Of a stretch of 64,000 bases of DNA, positions 56,831 to 64,000 are shown in pieces. This DNA comes from an uncultured Methylibium sp. (GTDB lineage Bacteria > Pseudomonadota > Gammaproteobacteria > Burkholderiales > Burkholderiaceae_C). The stretch covers positions 32,884-96,883 of the forward strand of contig NZ_CADEFR010000010.1 of NCBI RefSeq assembly GCF_902826655.1, in the 5' to 3' direction. A program made the position numbers and the translations under genes. Within the stretch, counting starts at the first letter, position 1. Every line of letters begins with the position of its first letter. The notes under the pieces are model-generated. The model searched no databases. It was not told the origin of the DNA and was given only the letters and a program-made list of their open reading frames with translations.

Positions 56831-58585
56831 TCAAGGATCCTTGCGCGCCGCGTTGCCCAGGATCATGGCCCGGCCCGCGAACAGGCCGCCGGCGGCCTCG
56901 ATGTCCAGGCGCTCGCCATCGCGCCGTCGCACCTCGGCCATGATCCGGTCGGCCTCCGGGTCGGCGGCGCCCAGGGCCAGCAAGGCCCGCCGGCTGAGCG
57001 CCATCGCCGACTCGAAGGTCTCGCGCACCTGGTAGTGGATGTCGGTCTTCAGCAGCTCGATCGCATGCTCGCGGTCGTAGGCGCGCACCAGCACCTGGGC
57101 CTGCGGGCACGCGATCCTGGCGTTCTCGGCGATGCGCGTCGTCGCCGCCTTGTCGCTGATGCACACCAGGATGGCCCGCGCACTGTGCGCACCGGCCGCG
57201 TGCAGCACGTCCAGCCGCGCGCCGTCGCCGTAGTAGACCTTGAAGCCGAAGGTCTCGGCGTCGCGGATCACCTGCGTGTCTCGGTCGATGATGGTGATGC
57301 TGGCGCCGCGCGCCAGCACGCCCTGGCTCGCGACCTGGCCGAAGCGGCCGAAGCCGATGATCAGCACGTTGCCGGTCCGGCCCTCGGGCGTCTCGACGCC
57401 GTCGAGCGAGACCTTCGCCTTCGGCGCCAGCCGGCGGTGCGCCAGCACGACCAGCGGCGTCAGCGCCATCGACAGCACGACGATGGCCGTCATGTTGGCG
57501 TTGACGGTCGCGTCGATCACGCCGGCGCCCAGCGCAGCCGCATACAGAACGAAGGCGAACTCGCCGCCCTGCGCCATCAGCACGGCGCGGTCCAGCGCAT
57601 CGGCGCGCGAACTCTTCGCGATGCGCGCGACGCCGTAGATGCACAGCGCCTTGACGATCATCATCGCCAGCACGCCGGCCACGATCAGCGGCGCGTTGCT
57701 GGCCACGACGGCGAGGTCCAGCGACATGCCGACGCCCAGGAAGAACAGGCCCAGCAACAGGCCGCGGAAGGGCTCGATGTCGGCCTCCAGCTGGTGCCGG
57801 AAGGTCGACTCCGACAGCAGCACGCCCGCCAGGAAGGCGCCCATCGCCATCGACAGGCCGCCCAGCTGCATCAGCAGCGCGGCGCCCAGCACCACCAGCA
57901 GCGCCGCGGCCGTCATCACCTCGCGCGCCTTGGCATTGGCCAGCACCCGGAACAGCGGATTGAGCAGCCACACGCCGGCCGCCACCAGCGCGGCCAGCGC
58001 GCCGACGGCGATGCCGATGGTGGTCCAGCGCGACGGCGTCGCGGCGGCATCGCCCACGTCCGGGGCCATGAAGGCGATGAGCGCCAGCAGCGGCACGATC
58101 AGCAGGTCCTCGAACAGCAGCACGGCGACGATCTTCTGCCCGCGCGGCGCGGCGATGTCGCCGCGCTCACCCAGCAGCTGCATCACGATGGCGGTGGACG
58201 TGAGCACGAAGCCCATCGCGCAGACGAAGGACACGACCCACGAGAAGCCGAAGCCCACGCCGACCAGCGTGAGCAGCGCCCCGCACACGACGACCTGCAG
58301 GCTGCCGAGGCCGAAGATCTCGCGCCGCAGGCTCCACAGGTGCGAGGGCCGCATCTCCAGGCCGATGACGAACAGGAACATCACCACGCCCAGTTCGGCG
58401 GTGTGCAGGATGGTCTGCGGATCGCTGATCCAGCCCAGCCCGAAGGGCCCGATCGCCAGCCCGGCCGCCAGGTAGCCCAGCACCGAACCCAGGCCCAGGC
58501 GCTTGAACAGCGGCACCGCGACGACCGCGGCACCGAGCAGGGTCACGACCTTGAGCAGGTCGCCGGCGCTGCCTTCGGCCGCCAT
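56831..58585 (-). CDS. KefC/CPA2-type cation:proton antiporter
   Basis: A 584-residue protein with about 12-13 membrane segments (LLKVVTLLGAAVVAVPLF, GLGSVLGYLAAGLAIGPFGL) and a C-terminal RCK/TrkA-N domain (NVLIIGFGRFGQVASQGVL). It fits glutathione-gated or similar K+/H+ efflux antiporters. GVVMFLFVIGLEM and FVLTSTAIVMQLL are CPA2 signatures. ATG 58585 (MAAEGSAGD) starts the membrane domain directly. I cannot tell KefB from KefC or a sodium antiporter. Confidence 0.92.
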   Translation of the reverse strand: MAAEGSAGDLLKVVTLLGAAVVAVPLFKRLGLGSVLGYLAAGLAIGPFGLGWISDPQTILHTAELGVVMFLFVIGLEMRPSHLWSLRREIFGLGSLQVVVCGALLTLVGVGFGFSWVVSFVCAMGFVLTSTAIVMQLLGERGDIAAPRGQKIVAVLLFEDLLIVPLLALIAFMAPDVGDAAATPSRWTTIGIAVGALAALVAAGVWLLNPLFRVLANAKAREVMTAAALLVVLGAALLMQLGGLSMAMGAFLAGVLLSESTFRHQLEADIEPFRGLLLGLFFLGVGMSLDLAVVASNAPLIVAGVLAMMIVKALCIYGVARIAKSSRADALDRAVLMAQGGEFAFVLYAAALGAGVIDATVNANMTAIVVLSMALTPLVVLAHRRLAPKAKVSLDGVETPEGRTGNVLIIGFGRFGQVASQGVLARGASITIIDRDTQVIRDAETFGFKVYYGDGARLDVLHAAGAHSARAILVCISDKAATTRIAENARIACPQAQVLVRAYDREHAIELLKTDIHYQVRETFESAMALSRRALLALGAADPEADRIMAEVRRRDGERLDIEAAGGLFAGRAMILGNAARKDP

Positions 58586-58663
58586 CAGTGCGGCGCCCGA
58601 AGGGCTCGTCGGACCGCAGTGCGCAGCGGCCCCGACCGGATGGTGAACGTGACGCGCATGCAA

Positions 58664-58680
58664 GCCCTCCCGACGAGGGC
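58664..58680 (-). terminator. Possible hairpin after hutF
   Basis: GCCCTC-n5-GAGGGC forms a 6-bp stem about 55 bases past the hutF stop on the minus strand. There is no T-run, so it may be a Rho-assisted terminator or a chance hairpin in the 148-base gap before the antiporter gene. Confidence 0.35.
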
Positions 58681-58733
58681 AAGATCGCCCCGGCGGGACT
58701 TTACCCGGCGGTCCGTGCGTCCCGGGCCGCGCT

Positions 58734-60131
58734 TCAGCCGCTGTGCAAGGCGTGCAGGGCCGCTGCGGCCTGCGCGGCGATCGGCTCGCCCTGCGCATGG
58801 CGCCCGCCGCGCAGTGCCCAGCGGCCGGCGACCATGACATCGCTGAACGGCCGGCCGGATCCCGGTGCGAACACCAGGGCATCGAGCAGGTTCGCGTCGG
58901 GCAGGCCGAGCTGCGCCGGGTCCGCTGCATCGATCACCAGCAGGTCGGCCCGCGCCCCGGGTTGCAGGCCCCAGCGTGCCTGCCCGGCCGCGGCGCCGCC
59001 GCCGGCGAGCGCGCGCTCGAAGAGTCGCGCCGCGGTCGACGGCTCGCCCTGGTCCGGCGCGGCCGCGACGTTGCGGCGGCGGTGGAGCAGGCGCTGGCCG
59101 TACTCCAGCAGCCGCAGCTCGCCCGGCCAGTCGCGGCCGACCTGGCTGTCCGAGCCGATCGCCAGCGGCACGCCGGCGGCCAGCCAGCGCGGCAGGTCGG
59201 GCAGGCCGTCGCCGAGGTCGGCCTCGGTCGTCGGGCACAGCACGACGCCGGCGCCGCAGGCCGCCACCGCATCGATCTCCGCCGGCGTGGCATGCGTCGC
59301 GTGCACGAGCTGCCAGCGGGCGTCGAGCGGCGCGTGCTGCAGCAGCCACTCGATCGGCCGAAGGCCGGTCGCCGCGAGGCAGTCGTCGACCTCGGCGGTC
59401 TGCTCGGCCACGTGCACGTGGATCGGGCCTTCGCCGAGTCCCCCCGCAGCGTCGAGCAGGCGTGCGATCGATGCCGGCGACGCCGCGCGCAGCGAGTGGA
59501 TCGCGACGCCGGCATCCAGCAGCGGACGTCGCGCCGCCCGGACGCCGTCACGCAGCGCGCGCACCGCGTCGGCGCCCGCGGCGAAGCGGCGCTGATCCTC
59601 GCGCAGCGACGGCTGCGCGAAGCCGGCGCGTTCGTACAGCGCCGGCAGCAGCGTCAGGCCGATGCCGGCCTCGTGCGCGGCATCGGCCAGGGCCCACGAC
59701 ATCGCCAGCGGGTCGGCGTAGCGGGCGCCGTCGGCGGCGTGCTGCAGGTAGTGGAACTCGCAGACCTGGGTGTAGCCGCCCTGCAGCAGCTCGACGTAGA
59801 GCTGGGCCGCGACGGCACGCAGCTGCTCCGGCGTGATCGCAAGTGCGACGCCGTACATGCGGTCGCGCCAGGACCAGAAGTCGTCGTGCTCGCCTTCGCG
59901 CCGCTCGGCCAGCCCGGCGAAGGCGCGCTGGAAGGCGTGGCTGTGCGCGTCGACCAGACCGGGCAGCACGGCGCCGTCGAGCCGCAGGTCGCCGTCGCCG
60001 GCGGCCACGCCGACGCTCACGCCGGACCAGCATCCCGCCGCATCGATCGACAGCCGCACCGCCGGCTGCCAGCGCCCCTGCACCCAGGCGCGCGGCGCCC
60101 AGAGGCTGCGGCTGCCCGGCTCAGCGCCCAT
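58734..60131 (-). CDS. hutF: Formimidoylglutamate deiminase HutF
   Basis: A 465-residue amidohydrolase: LPGLVDAHSHAFQRAFAGLA (metal HxH), EFHYLQHAADG, IHVHVAEQTAEV, LVHATHATPAEI and GSDSQVG with the catalytic Asp. HutF converts N-formimino-L-glutamate to N-formylglutamate and ammonia. This marks the five-step histidine pathway with HutG next door, as in Pseudomonas, rather than the direct formimidase route. Its start overlaps hutG by 11 bases. Confidence 0.93.
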   Translation of the reverse strand: MGAEPGSRSLWAPRAWVQGRWQPAVRLSIDAAGCWSGVSVGVAAGDGDLRLDGAVLPGLVDAHSHAFQRAFAGLAERREGEHDDFWSWRDRMYGVALAITPEQLRAVAAQLYVELLQGGYTQVCEFHYLQHAADGARYADPLAMSWALADAAHEAGIGLTLLPALYERAGFAQPSLREDQRRFAAGADAVRALRDGVRAARRPLLDAGVAIHSLRAASPASIARLLDAAGGLGEGPIHVHVAEQTAEVDDCLAATGLRPIEWLLQHAPLDARWQLVHATHATPAEIDAVAACGAGVVLCPTTEADLGDGLPDLPRWLAAGVPLAIGSDSQVGRDWPGELRLLEYGQRLLHRRRNVAAAPDQGEPSTAARLFERALAGGGAAAGQARWGLQPGARADLLVIDAADPAQLGLPDANLLDALVFAPGSGRPFSDVMVAGRWALRGGRHAQGEPIAAQAAAALHALHSG

Positions 60132-60927
60132 CCGGCCGCCACGCCTGCATCACGTCGACCAGCCGCTGCAGCAGCGGCCTCACCTCGGCCGCACGCGCTT
60201 CGTCGTAGGCATAGGGCGGCGACTCGTCGGCCATGTAGCAGCGCCAGCACATCTCCAGCTGCACCGCGTGCACGCCCTCGCCCGGGCGACCGTAGTGGCG
60301 CGTGATGTGGCCGCCCTTGAAGCGGCCGTCGACCACCTGGGTGTAGCGCGACTGGCCCGCCAGCACCTCGGCCAGGGCGCGGCGCAGCGTGGCGGCGCAG
60401 CTCGCACCGTCGGCGGTGCCGAGGTTGAGGTCCGGCAGCTGGCCGTCGAAGAGCCACGGCAGCTCGGACTTGATGCTGTGGCCGTCGAACAGGATCGCGT
60501 GGCCGTGCGCGGCGCGCAGTCGATCGAGCTCGCCGCGCAGCGCGTCGTGGTAGGGCCGCCAGAAGGTGTCGATGCGCTGCGCGACCTCGGCGGCGTCGGG
60601 CGCCTGGCCCTCGCGGTACAGCGGCTCGCCGGTGAAGAAGCGCGTCGGGCACAGCTCGGTGTTGTTGACGCCCGGGTACATCGGCGCGTTCTCGGGCGGG
60701 CGGTTCAGGTCGATCACGTAGCGCGCGTGGCGCGGCACGATCAGCGAGGCACCGCAGTCGCGGACGAAGGCATAGAGGCGGTCGAGGTGCCAGTCGGCGT
60801 CCTCGGTCTGCAGCGCGCGCGGATGCAGGCGGGGCTGCAGCGCCCCGGGGATCGTGGTGCCGACGTGCGGCACGCTCACCAGCAGCGGGGTCGTGCCGCG
60901 ATGCAGGGTGCAGACGGACTCGTTCAT
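60121..60927 (-). CDS. hutG: N-formylglutamate deformylase HutG
   Basis: A 268-residue zinc-type hydrolase: [43 protein letters not shown] and [16 protein letters not shown]. It releases formate and glutamate, the last step of this histidine pathway. Start and stop overlap hutI (60924-60927) and hutF, so the four genes are translationally linked. Confidence 0.95.
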   Translation of the reverse strand: MNESVCTLHRGTTPLLVSVPHVGTTIPGALQPRLHPRALQTEDADWHLDRLYAFVRDCGASLIVPRHARYVIDLNRPPENAPMYPGVNNTELCPTRFFTGEPLYREGQAPDAAEVAQRIDTFWRPYHDALRGELDRLRAAHGHAILFDGHSIKSELPWLFDGQLPDLNLGTADGASCAATLRRALAEVLAGQSRYTQVVDGRFKGGHITRHYGRPGEGVHAVQLEMCWRCYMADESPPYAYDEARAAEVRPLLQRLVDVMQAWRPDGR

Positions 60928-62159
60928 GACGGCAGCGCGTGGAGTTCGAGGCCGCCGGCGACGACGCGCCGGCAGGGGTTGACGCCGAAACCATACGCCA
61001 GCTCGCGCGGATGGTCGACGGCCCAGACCGTGAAGTCGGCGCGCTTGCCGGCCTCGAGCGTGCCGTGGCTGACCGCCAGGCCGAGCGCCTGCGCCCCGTG
61101 CGCCGTGAACCCGCGCAGCGCCTCCTCGGGCGTCAGGCCGAACAGCTGGCAGGCCATGTTCATCATCAACAGCGGCGACAGGGTCGGCGACGAGCCCGGG
61201 TTGTGATCGGTGGCCAGCGCGATCGGGATCCCGGCTTCGCGCAGCGCCGCCACGGGAGGTTGCCGGGTTTCGCGCAGGAAGTAGTAGGCGCCCGGCAGCA
61301 GCATCGCGACCGTGCCGGCGGCGGCCATCGCCCGCACGCCGTCGGCACTCAGGTACTCGAGGTGGTCGCAGGACAGCGCGCCGTAGCCGGCGGCGAGTGC
61401 GGCGCCGCCCTGGTCGCTGAGCTGCTCGGCGTGCAGCTTGACCGGCAGGCCGAGAGCCCGGGCCGCATCGAAGACGCGGCGCGTCTGTGCCGGCGTGAAG
61501 GCGATGCGCTCGCAGAAGGCGTCGACCGCATCGACGAGGCCCCGGCCGTGCAGGGCCGGCAGCCAGTCGCAGACGGCGTCGATGTAGTCGTCGGCGCGGC
61601 CTTCGTACTCCGGCGGCAGCGCATGCGCCGCCAGGCAGGTGGTCCGCACCGTGACGCCCAGGGCCGCGCCCACCGCTCGCGCGACGTGCAGGCAGCGTGC
61701 CTCGTGCTCCAGTGCGAGGCCGTAGCCGGACTTGATCTCGATCGTCGTCACGCCCTCGCGCAGCAGGGCGCGCGCGCGGGCCAGCGTGGCGGCGAGCAGG
61801 GTCGCGTCGGGCGCTGCGCGCGTGGCGGCCACGGTGGAGCGGATGCCGCCGCCGGCACGGGCGATCTGCTCGTAGCGGGCGCCCTGCAGGCGCAGCTCGA
61901 ACTCGAGCGAGCGCTCGCCGGCATAGACGAGGTGGGTGTGGCCGTCGATCAGCCCGGGCGTGACGACGGCGCCGCCGAGTCGATGCTCCCGCGTGACCCG
62001 GGACGCCAGCGCCGCGGGCAGCGCCGCCTCCTCGCCGATCCAGGCGATGCGTTCGCCCTCCGCCACGAGCGCGCCACGCTCGATCCAGCCCCAGGGGGGC
62101 GCCACGCCCGCCATGCTGGCGAACCGCGCATCGCGCCACAACACGAGGTCGTCGCTCAT
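60924..62159 (-). CDS. hutI: Imidazolonepropionase HutI
   Basis: A 411-residue amidohydrolase: [20 protein letters not shown] binds the metal, [34 protein letters not shown] and [15 protein letters not shown] are all HutI signatures. It hydrolyses imidazolonepropionate to N-formimino-L-glutamate. ATG 62159 overlaps the hutD stop as ATGA. Confidence 0.97.
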   Translation of the reverse strand: MSDDLVLWRDARFASMAGVAPPWGWIERGALVAEGERIAWIGEEAALPAALASRVTREHRLGGAVVTPGLIDGHTHLVYAGERSLEFELRLQGARYEQIARAGGGIRSTVAATRAAPDATLLAATLARARALLREGVTTIEIKSGYGLALEHEARCLHVARAVGAALGVTVRTTCLAAHALPPEYEGRADDYIDAVCDWLPALHGRGLVDAVDAFCERIAFTPAQTRRVFDAARALGLPVKLHAEQLSDQGGAALAAGYGALSCDHLEYLSADGVRAMAAAGTVAMLLPGAYYFLRETRQPPVAALREAGIPIALATDHNPGSSPTLSPLLMMNMACQLFGLTPEEALRGFTAHGAQALGLAVSHGTLEAGKRADFTVWAVDHPRELAYGFGVNPCRRVVAGGLELHALPS

Positions 62160-62737
62160 CGCACGGCCCTCGCCTCGTGGCCGATCCACCAGGCGCGCGT
62201 GCCGGGCGCGGCCTCGAGCCGCCAGGTCTCGTCGAGTGCGGCAGCGCCGACCGCCCAGACCAGGCTCCCGGCGGCCACCGCCAGCACTGCGGCGCCGCCG
62301 CGTCGCAGTCCGACCGCGTCGGCCGCGTACAGCGCACGCAGCGTGCCGGCCGGCGGTGCGTGCGAGCCGGGCTCGGCCCGCAGCATCCAGCCGGCGCTGC
62401 CCGCGGCGAGCATCAGGTTCAGGTCCTCGGTCGGGCCGTCGATCAACCGGGCCTCGGGCGCATCGCCGCCGTCGAAGCGGAGCGGTCCGTCGCCGGGCAG
62501 GCAGCGCACGCTGCGAGCCGCGAAGTGCAGCTCGACGCCGGCACCGGCCACGACGGCCAACCAGCGCTCGACCCCGGGAAAGGCCGAGAACGGACCGTCG
62601 CGCTCGATGCCCGCAACGCTGAGACGCAGCGACCAGCGCTGCCCATCGGGCCAGGCCAGCAGCTCGCGCGTGCGACCGCCGCCGTTGCGCCAGGGCTGGG
62701 GTGCCAGGTCGTCGAGGCGGACGAGCTCGAGGCTCAT
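62156..62737 (-). CDS. hutD: HutD family protein
   Basis: A 193-residue cupin-like protein: [67 protein letters not shown]. HutD is a small conserved hut-operon protein thought to limit histidine breakdown; its molecular role is unclear. ATG 62737 overlaps the hutC stop by four bases. Confidence 0.92.
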   Translation of the reverse strand: MSLELVRLDDLAPQPWRNGGGRTRELLAWPDGQRWSLRLSVAGIERDGPFSAFPGVERWLAVVAGAGVELHFAARSVRCLPGDGPLRFDGGDAPEARLIDGPTEDLNLMLAAGSAGWMLRAEPGSHAPPAGTLRALYAADAVGLRRGGAAVLAVAAGSLVWAVGAAALDETWRLEAAPGTRAWWIGHEARAVR

Positions 62738-63465
62738 GGCTTGAACTGCCCTTCGAGCAGATAGCGCGACCCGGGGTGCACCAGCCGCGCCAGCGTCACC
62801 GGCCGGCGCTGGCTCACGGTGCGGCGCGTGACGACCAGGCAGGCCTCGCCCCGCGCGATGCCGAGCAGCCGTGCTTCGTCGGCTGTCGGCGCGGCGGCCT
62901 CGATCGAGTACTGCGCCTCCCACACCGGGGCGACCTCCAGCAGGTAATGCGTCGGCGTGGTCTGCGTGAAGTCGACCTGCAGGTAGCCGGGCGCGCAGGC
63001 CGGGTTGACGTAGCGGTCCTCGCATTGCAGCGGCACGCCGTTCTCGTGGTGCACGATCACCGTGTGGAACACCGCGGCACCGGCCGCGAGGCCCAGGCGC
63101 TGCGCGAGCGGCTCGCCCGCCACCTCTTCGCGCGCCAGGTGCACGGTGGCATGGTGGCGGTGACCGCGACCGGTGATCTCGTCGTGCAGATCGCGGATCG
63201 TCAGCGTCGACGACACGCGCTGCAGCTGTGCCGCGAAGGTGCCGACGCCCTGCACCCGTTCCACCAGGCCCTCGCCCTGCAGCTCGCGCAGCGCGCGGTT
63301 GACCGTCATGCGGCTGACGCCGAACTGCGCCACCAGCTCGGCCTCGGACGGCATCAGCGTGCCCGGCGGGTAGCGCCCGCGCGCCAGCGCCTGCAGCAGG
63401 TGCTGCTTGACGCGCGCGAACGGCGCGAGCGCGTTGCGGGCGGGTCGACGTACCGGAGCATCCAT
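62734..63465 (-). CDS. hutC: Histidine utilization repressor HutC (GntR family)
   Basis: A 243-residue GntR/HutC regulator. The winged-helix DNA-binding domain at about 15-80 has [22 protein letters not shown] and [11 protein letters not shown]. The C-terminal UTRA ligand domain has [21 protein letters not shown] and LVVTRRTVS. HutC represses hut genes until urocanate binds. It leads the leftward hut operon and would bind the palindrome 26 bases upstream, controlling itself and the divergent hutU. Confidence 0.96.
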   Translation of the reverse strand: MDAPVRRPARNALAPFARVKQHLLQALARGRYPPGTLMPSEAELVAQFGVSRMTVNRALRELQGEGLVERVQGVGTFAAQLQRVSSTLTIRDLHDEITGRGHRHHATVHLAREEVAGEPLAQRLGLAAGAAVFHTVIVHHENGVPLQCEDRYVNPACAPGYLQVDFTQTTPTHYLLEVAPVWEAQYSIEAAAPTADEARLLGIARGEACLVVTRRTVSQRRPVTLARLVHPGSRYLLEGQFKP

Positions 63466-63490
63466 GCTGCCGACGATCCTACTTGACCAT

Positions 63491-63506
63491 ACTTGTCTAG
63501 ACAAGT
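63491..63506. promoter_or_regulatory. HutC operator palindrome
   Basis: A perfect 16-bp inverted repeat, ACTTGTCTAGACAAGT, sits between the divergent hutC (26 bases) and hutU (37 bases) starts. It matches the CTTGTxTAxACAAG pattern of HutC operators in other proteobacteria. One site can repress both directions. Confidence 0.88.
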
Positions 63507-63542
63507 AGATTGCTCCGGTCGCCCGCCGTGCAGGAGCCTGCC

Positions 63543-64000
63543 ATGACCGACCTGAGTGCCATCCACCTGCCTGCCGGGCCGCGCCCGGTGAAGGCGCCGA
63601 CCGGCACCGCCCTGCACTGCCGCAACTGGCTGATCGAGGCGGCCTACCGGATGGTCCAGAACAACCTCGATCCGGCCGTGGCCGAGAACCCGGACGCGCT
63701 GGTGGTCTACGGCGGCATCGGCAAGGCGGCCCGCGACTGGGCCTCGTTCGACGCGATCCTGCAGGCGCTGCGCGAGCTGCAGGAGGACGAGTCGCTGCTG
63801 ATCCAGTCGGGCAGACCGGTCGGCGTGTTCCGCACACACGTCGACGCGCCGCGGGTGCTGATCGCCAACTCCAACCTGGTGCCGAAGTGGGCGACGTGGG
63901 AGCACTTCCACGAGCTCGATCGCAAGGGCCTGATGATGTACGGCCAGATGACCGCCGGCTCCTGGATCTACATCGGCAGCCAGGGCATCGTGCAGGGCAC
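63543..64000 (+). CDS. hutU: Urocanate hydratase HutU, partial (C-terminus beyond right edge)
   Basis: Reading from ATG 63543 ([12 protein letters not shown]) gives 152 residues before the right edge. [59 protein letters not shown] and [20 protein letters not shown] are signatures of the NAD-dependent urocanase, which forms imidazolonepropionate from urocanate. A GGAG ribosome site lies at 63532. hutH is not in the window and may follow. Confidence 0.96.
   Translation, partial: MTDLSAIHLPAGPRPVKAPTGTALHCRNWLIEAAYRMVQNNLDPAVAENPDALVVYGGIGKAARDWASFDAILQALRELQEDESLLIQSGRPVGVFRTHVDAPRVLIANSNLVPKWATWEHFHELDRKGLMMYGQMTAGSWIYIGSQGIVQG

Overview
The window is high-GC, densely coded proteobacterial DNA with strong codon bias. 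It most resembles a betaproteobacterium of the order Burkholderiales (Rubrivivax/Leptothrix/Roseateles-like). The main pointers are the EpsD-EpsE-EpsF-EpsG-exosortase B exopolysaccharide (EPS) operon, a DUF3683-type GlcD/GlcF fusion oxidoreductase, ubiE next to DUF971 and HIT genes, and a five-step hut operon. The genus is an inference. I saw no tRNA, rRNA, CRISPR array, insertion sequence or phage gene.

Layout. (1) About 1-23.25 kb is one long leftward gene train. Read in transcription order from 23252 it holds an NRPS-like protein (formyltransferase, condensation remnant, adenylation domain with an inserted luciferase-like monooxygenase, carrier), a type I PKS (KS-AT-KR-DH-ACP-TE), a crotonyl-CoA carboxylase/reductase, two GT2 glycosyltransferases, an SxtJ-like protein, a 49-residue SxtK/DUF5989-like protein, a carbamoyltransferase, a GNAT-like protein, an AurF-like diiron oxygenase, a carrier protein, an adenylating ligase, a WecG/TagA-type glycosyltransferase, a polysaccharide deacetylase and a GT2 cut by the left edge. 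(2) 23.25-41.4 kb is the EPS modification region. It has three paralogous beta-helix lipoproteins, two of which share a 1,019-bp apparently perfect direct repeat. Between those repeats lies a cassette of GT92, carrier protein, FkbH, SGNH protein, MBOAT acyltransferase and GT4. Another GT4, a GMC oxidoreductase, an SDR and a second membrane-bound SGNH protein follow. (3) 41.4-49.6 kb is the leftward EPS assembly operon epsD-epsE-epsF-epsG-xrtB-wzy-wzx. (4) 49.7-58.6 kb is housekeeping: ubiE, DUF971, HIT, a large FAD/Fe-S oxidoreductase, a glycerophosphodiesterase, DUF924 and a KefC-type antiporter. (5) 58.7-64 kb is histidine use, hutC-hutD-hutI-hutG-hutF leftward and hutU rightward, with a perfect 16-bp HutC-type palindrome between them.

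How the genes may work together. Regions 1-3 look like one functional supercluster. The polymer is assembled by glycosyltransferases, flipped by Wzx, polymerised by Wzy, length-controlled by EpsF/EpsG and exported through EpsE. Unusually, it sits with a complete small hybrid NRPS/PKS pathway and three tailoring branches: (a) adenylating ligase, carrier protein and N-oxygenase-like diiron enzyme; (b) carbamoyltransferase with SxtJ and SxtK-like partners; (c) FkbH, carrier protein, MBOAT and SGNH, which resembles the Dlt (D-alanylation) system with its adenylating enzyme replaced by a glyceryl-loading FkbH. I suggest the cluster makes a polysaccharide carrying unusual acyl, glyceryl or carbamoyl decorations, or makes a small molecule from genes embedded in the EPS locus. 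This is inference from gene content, not demonstrated.
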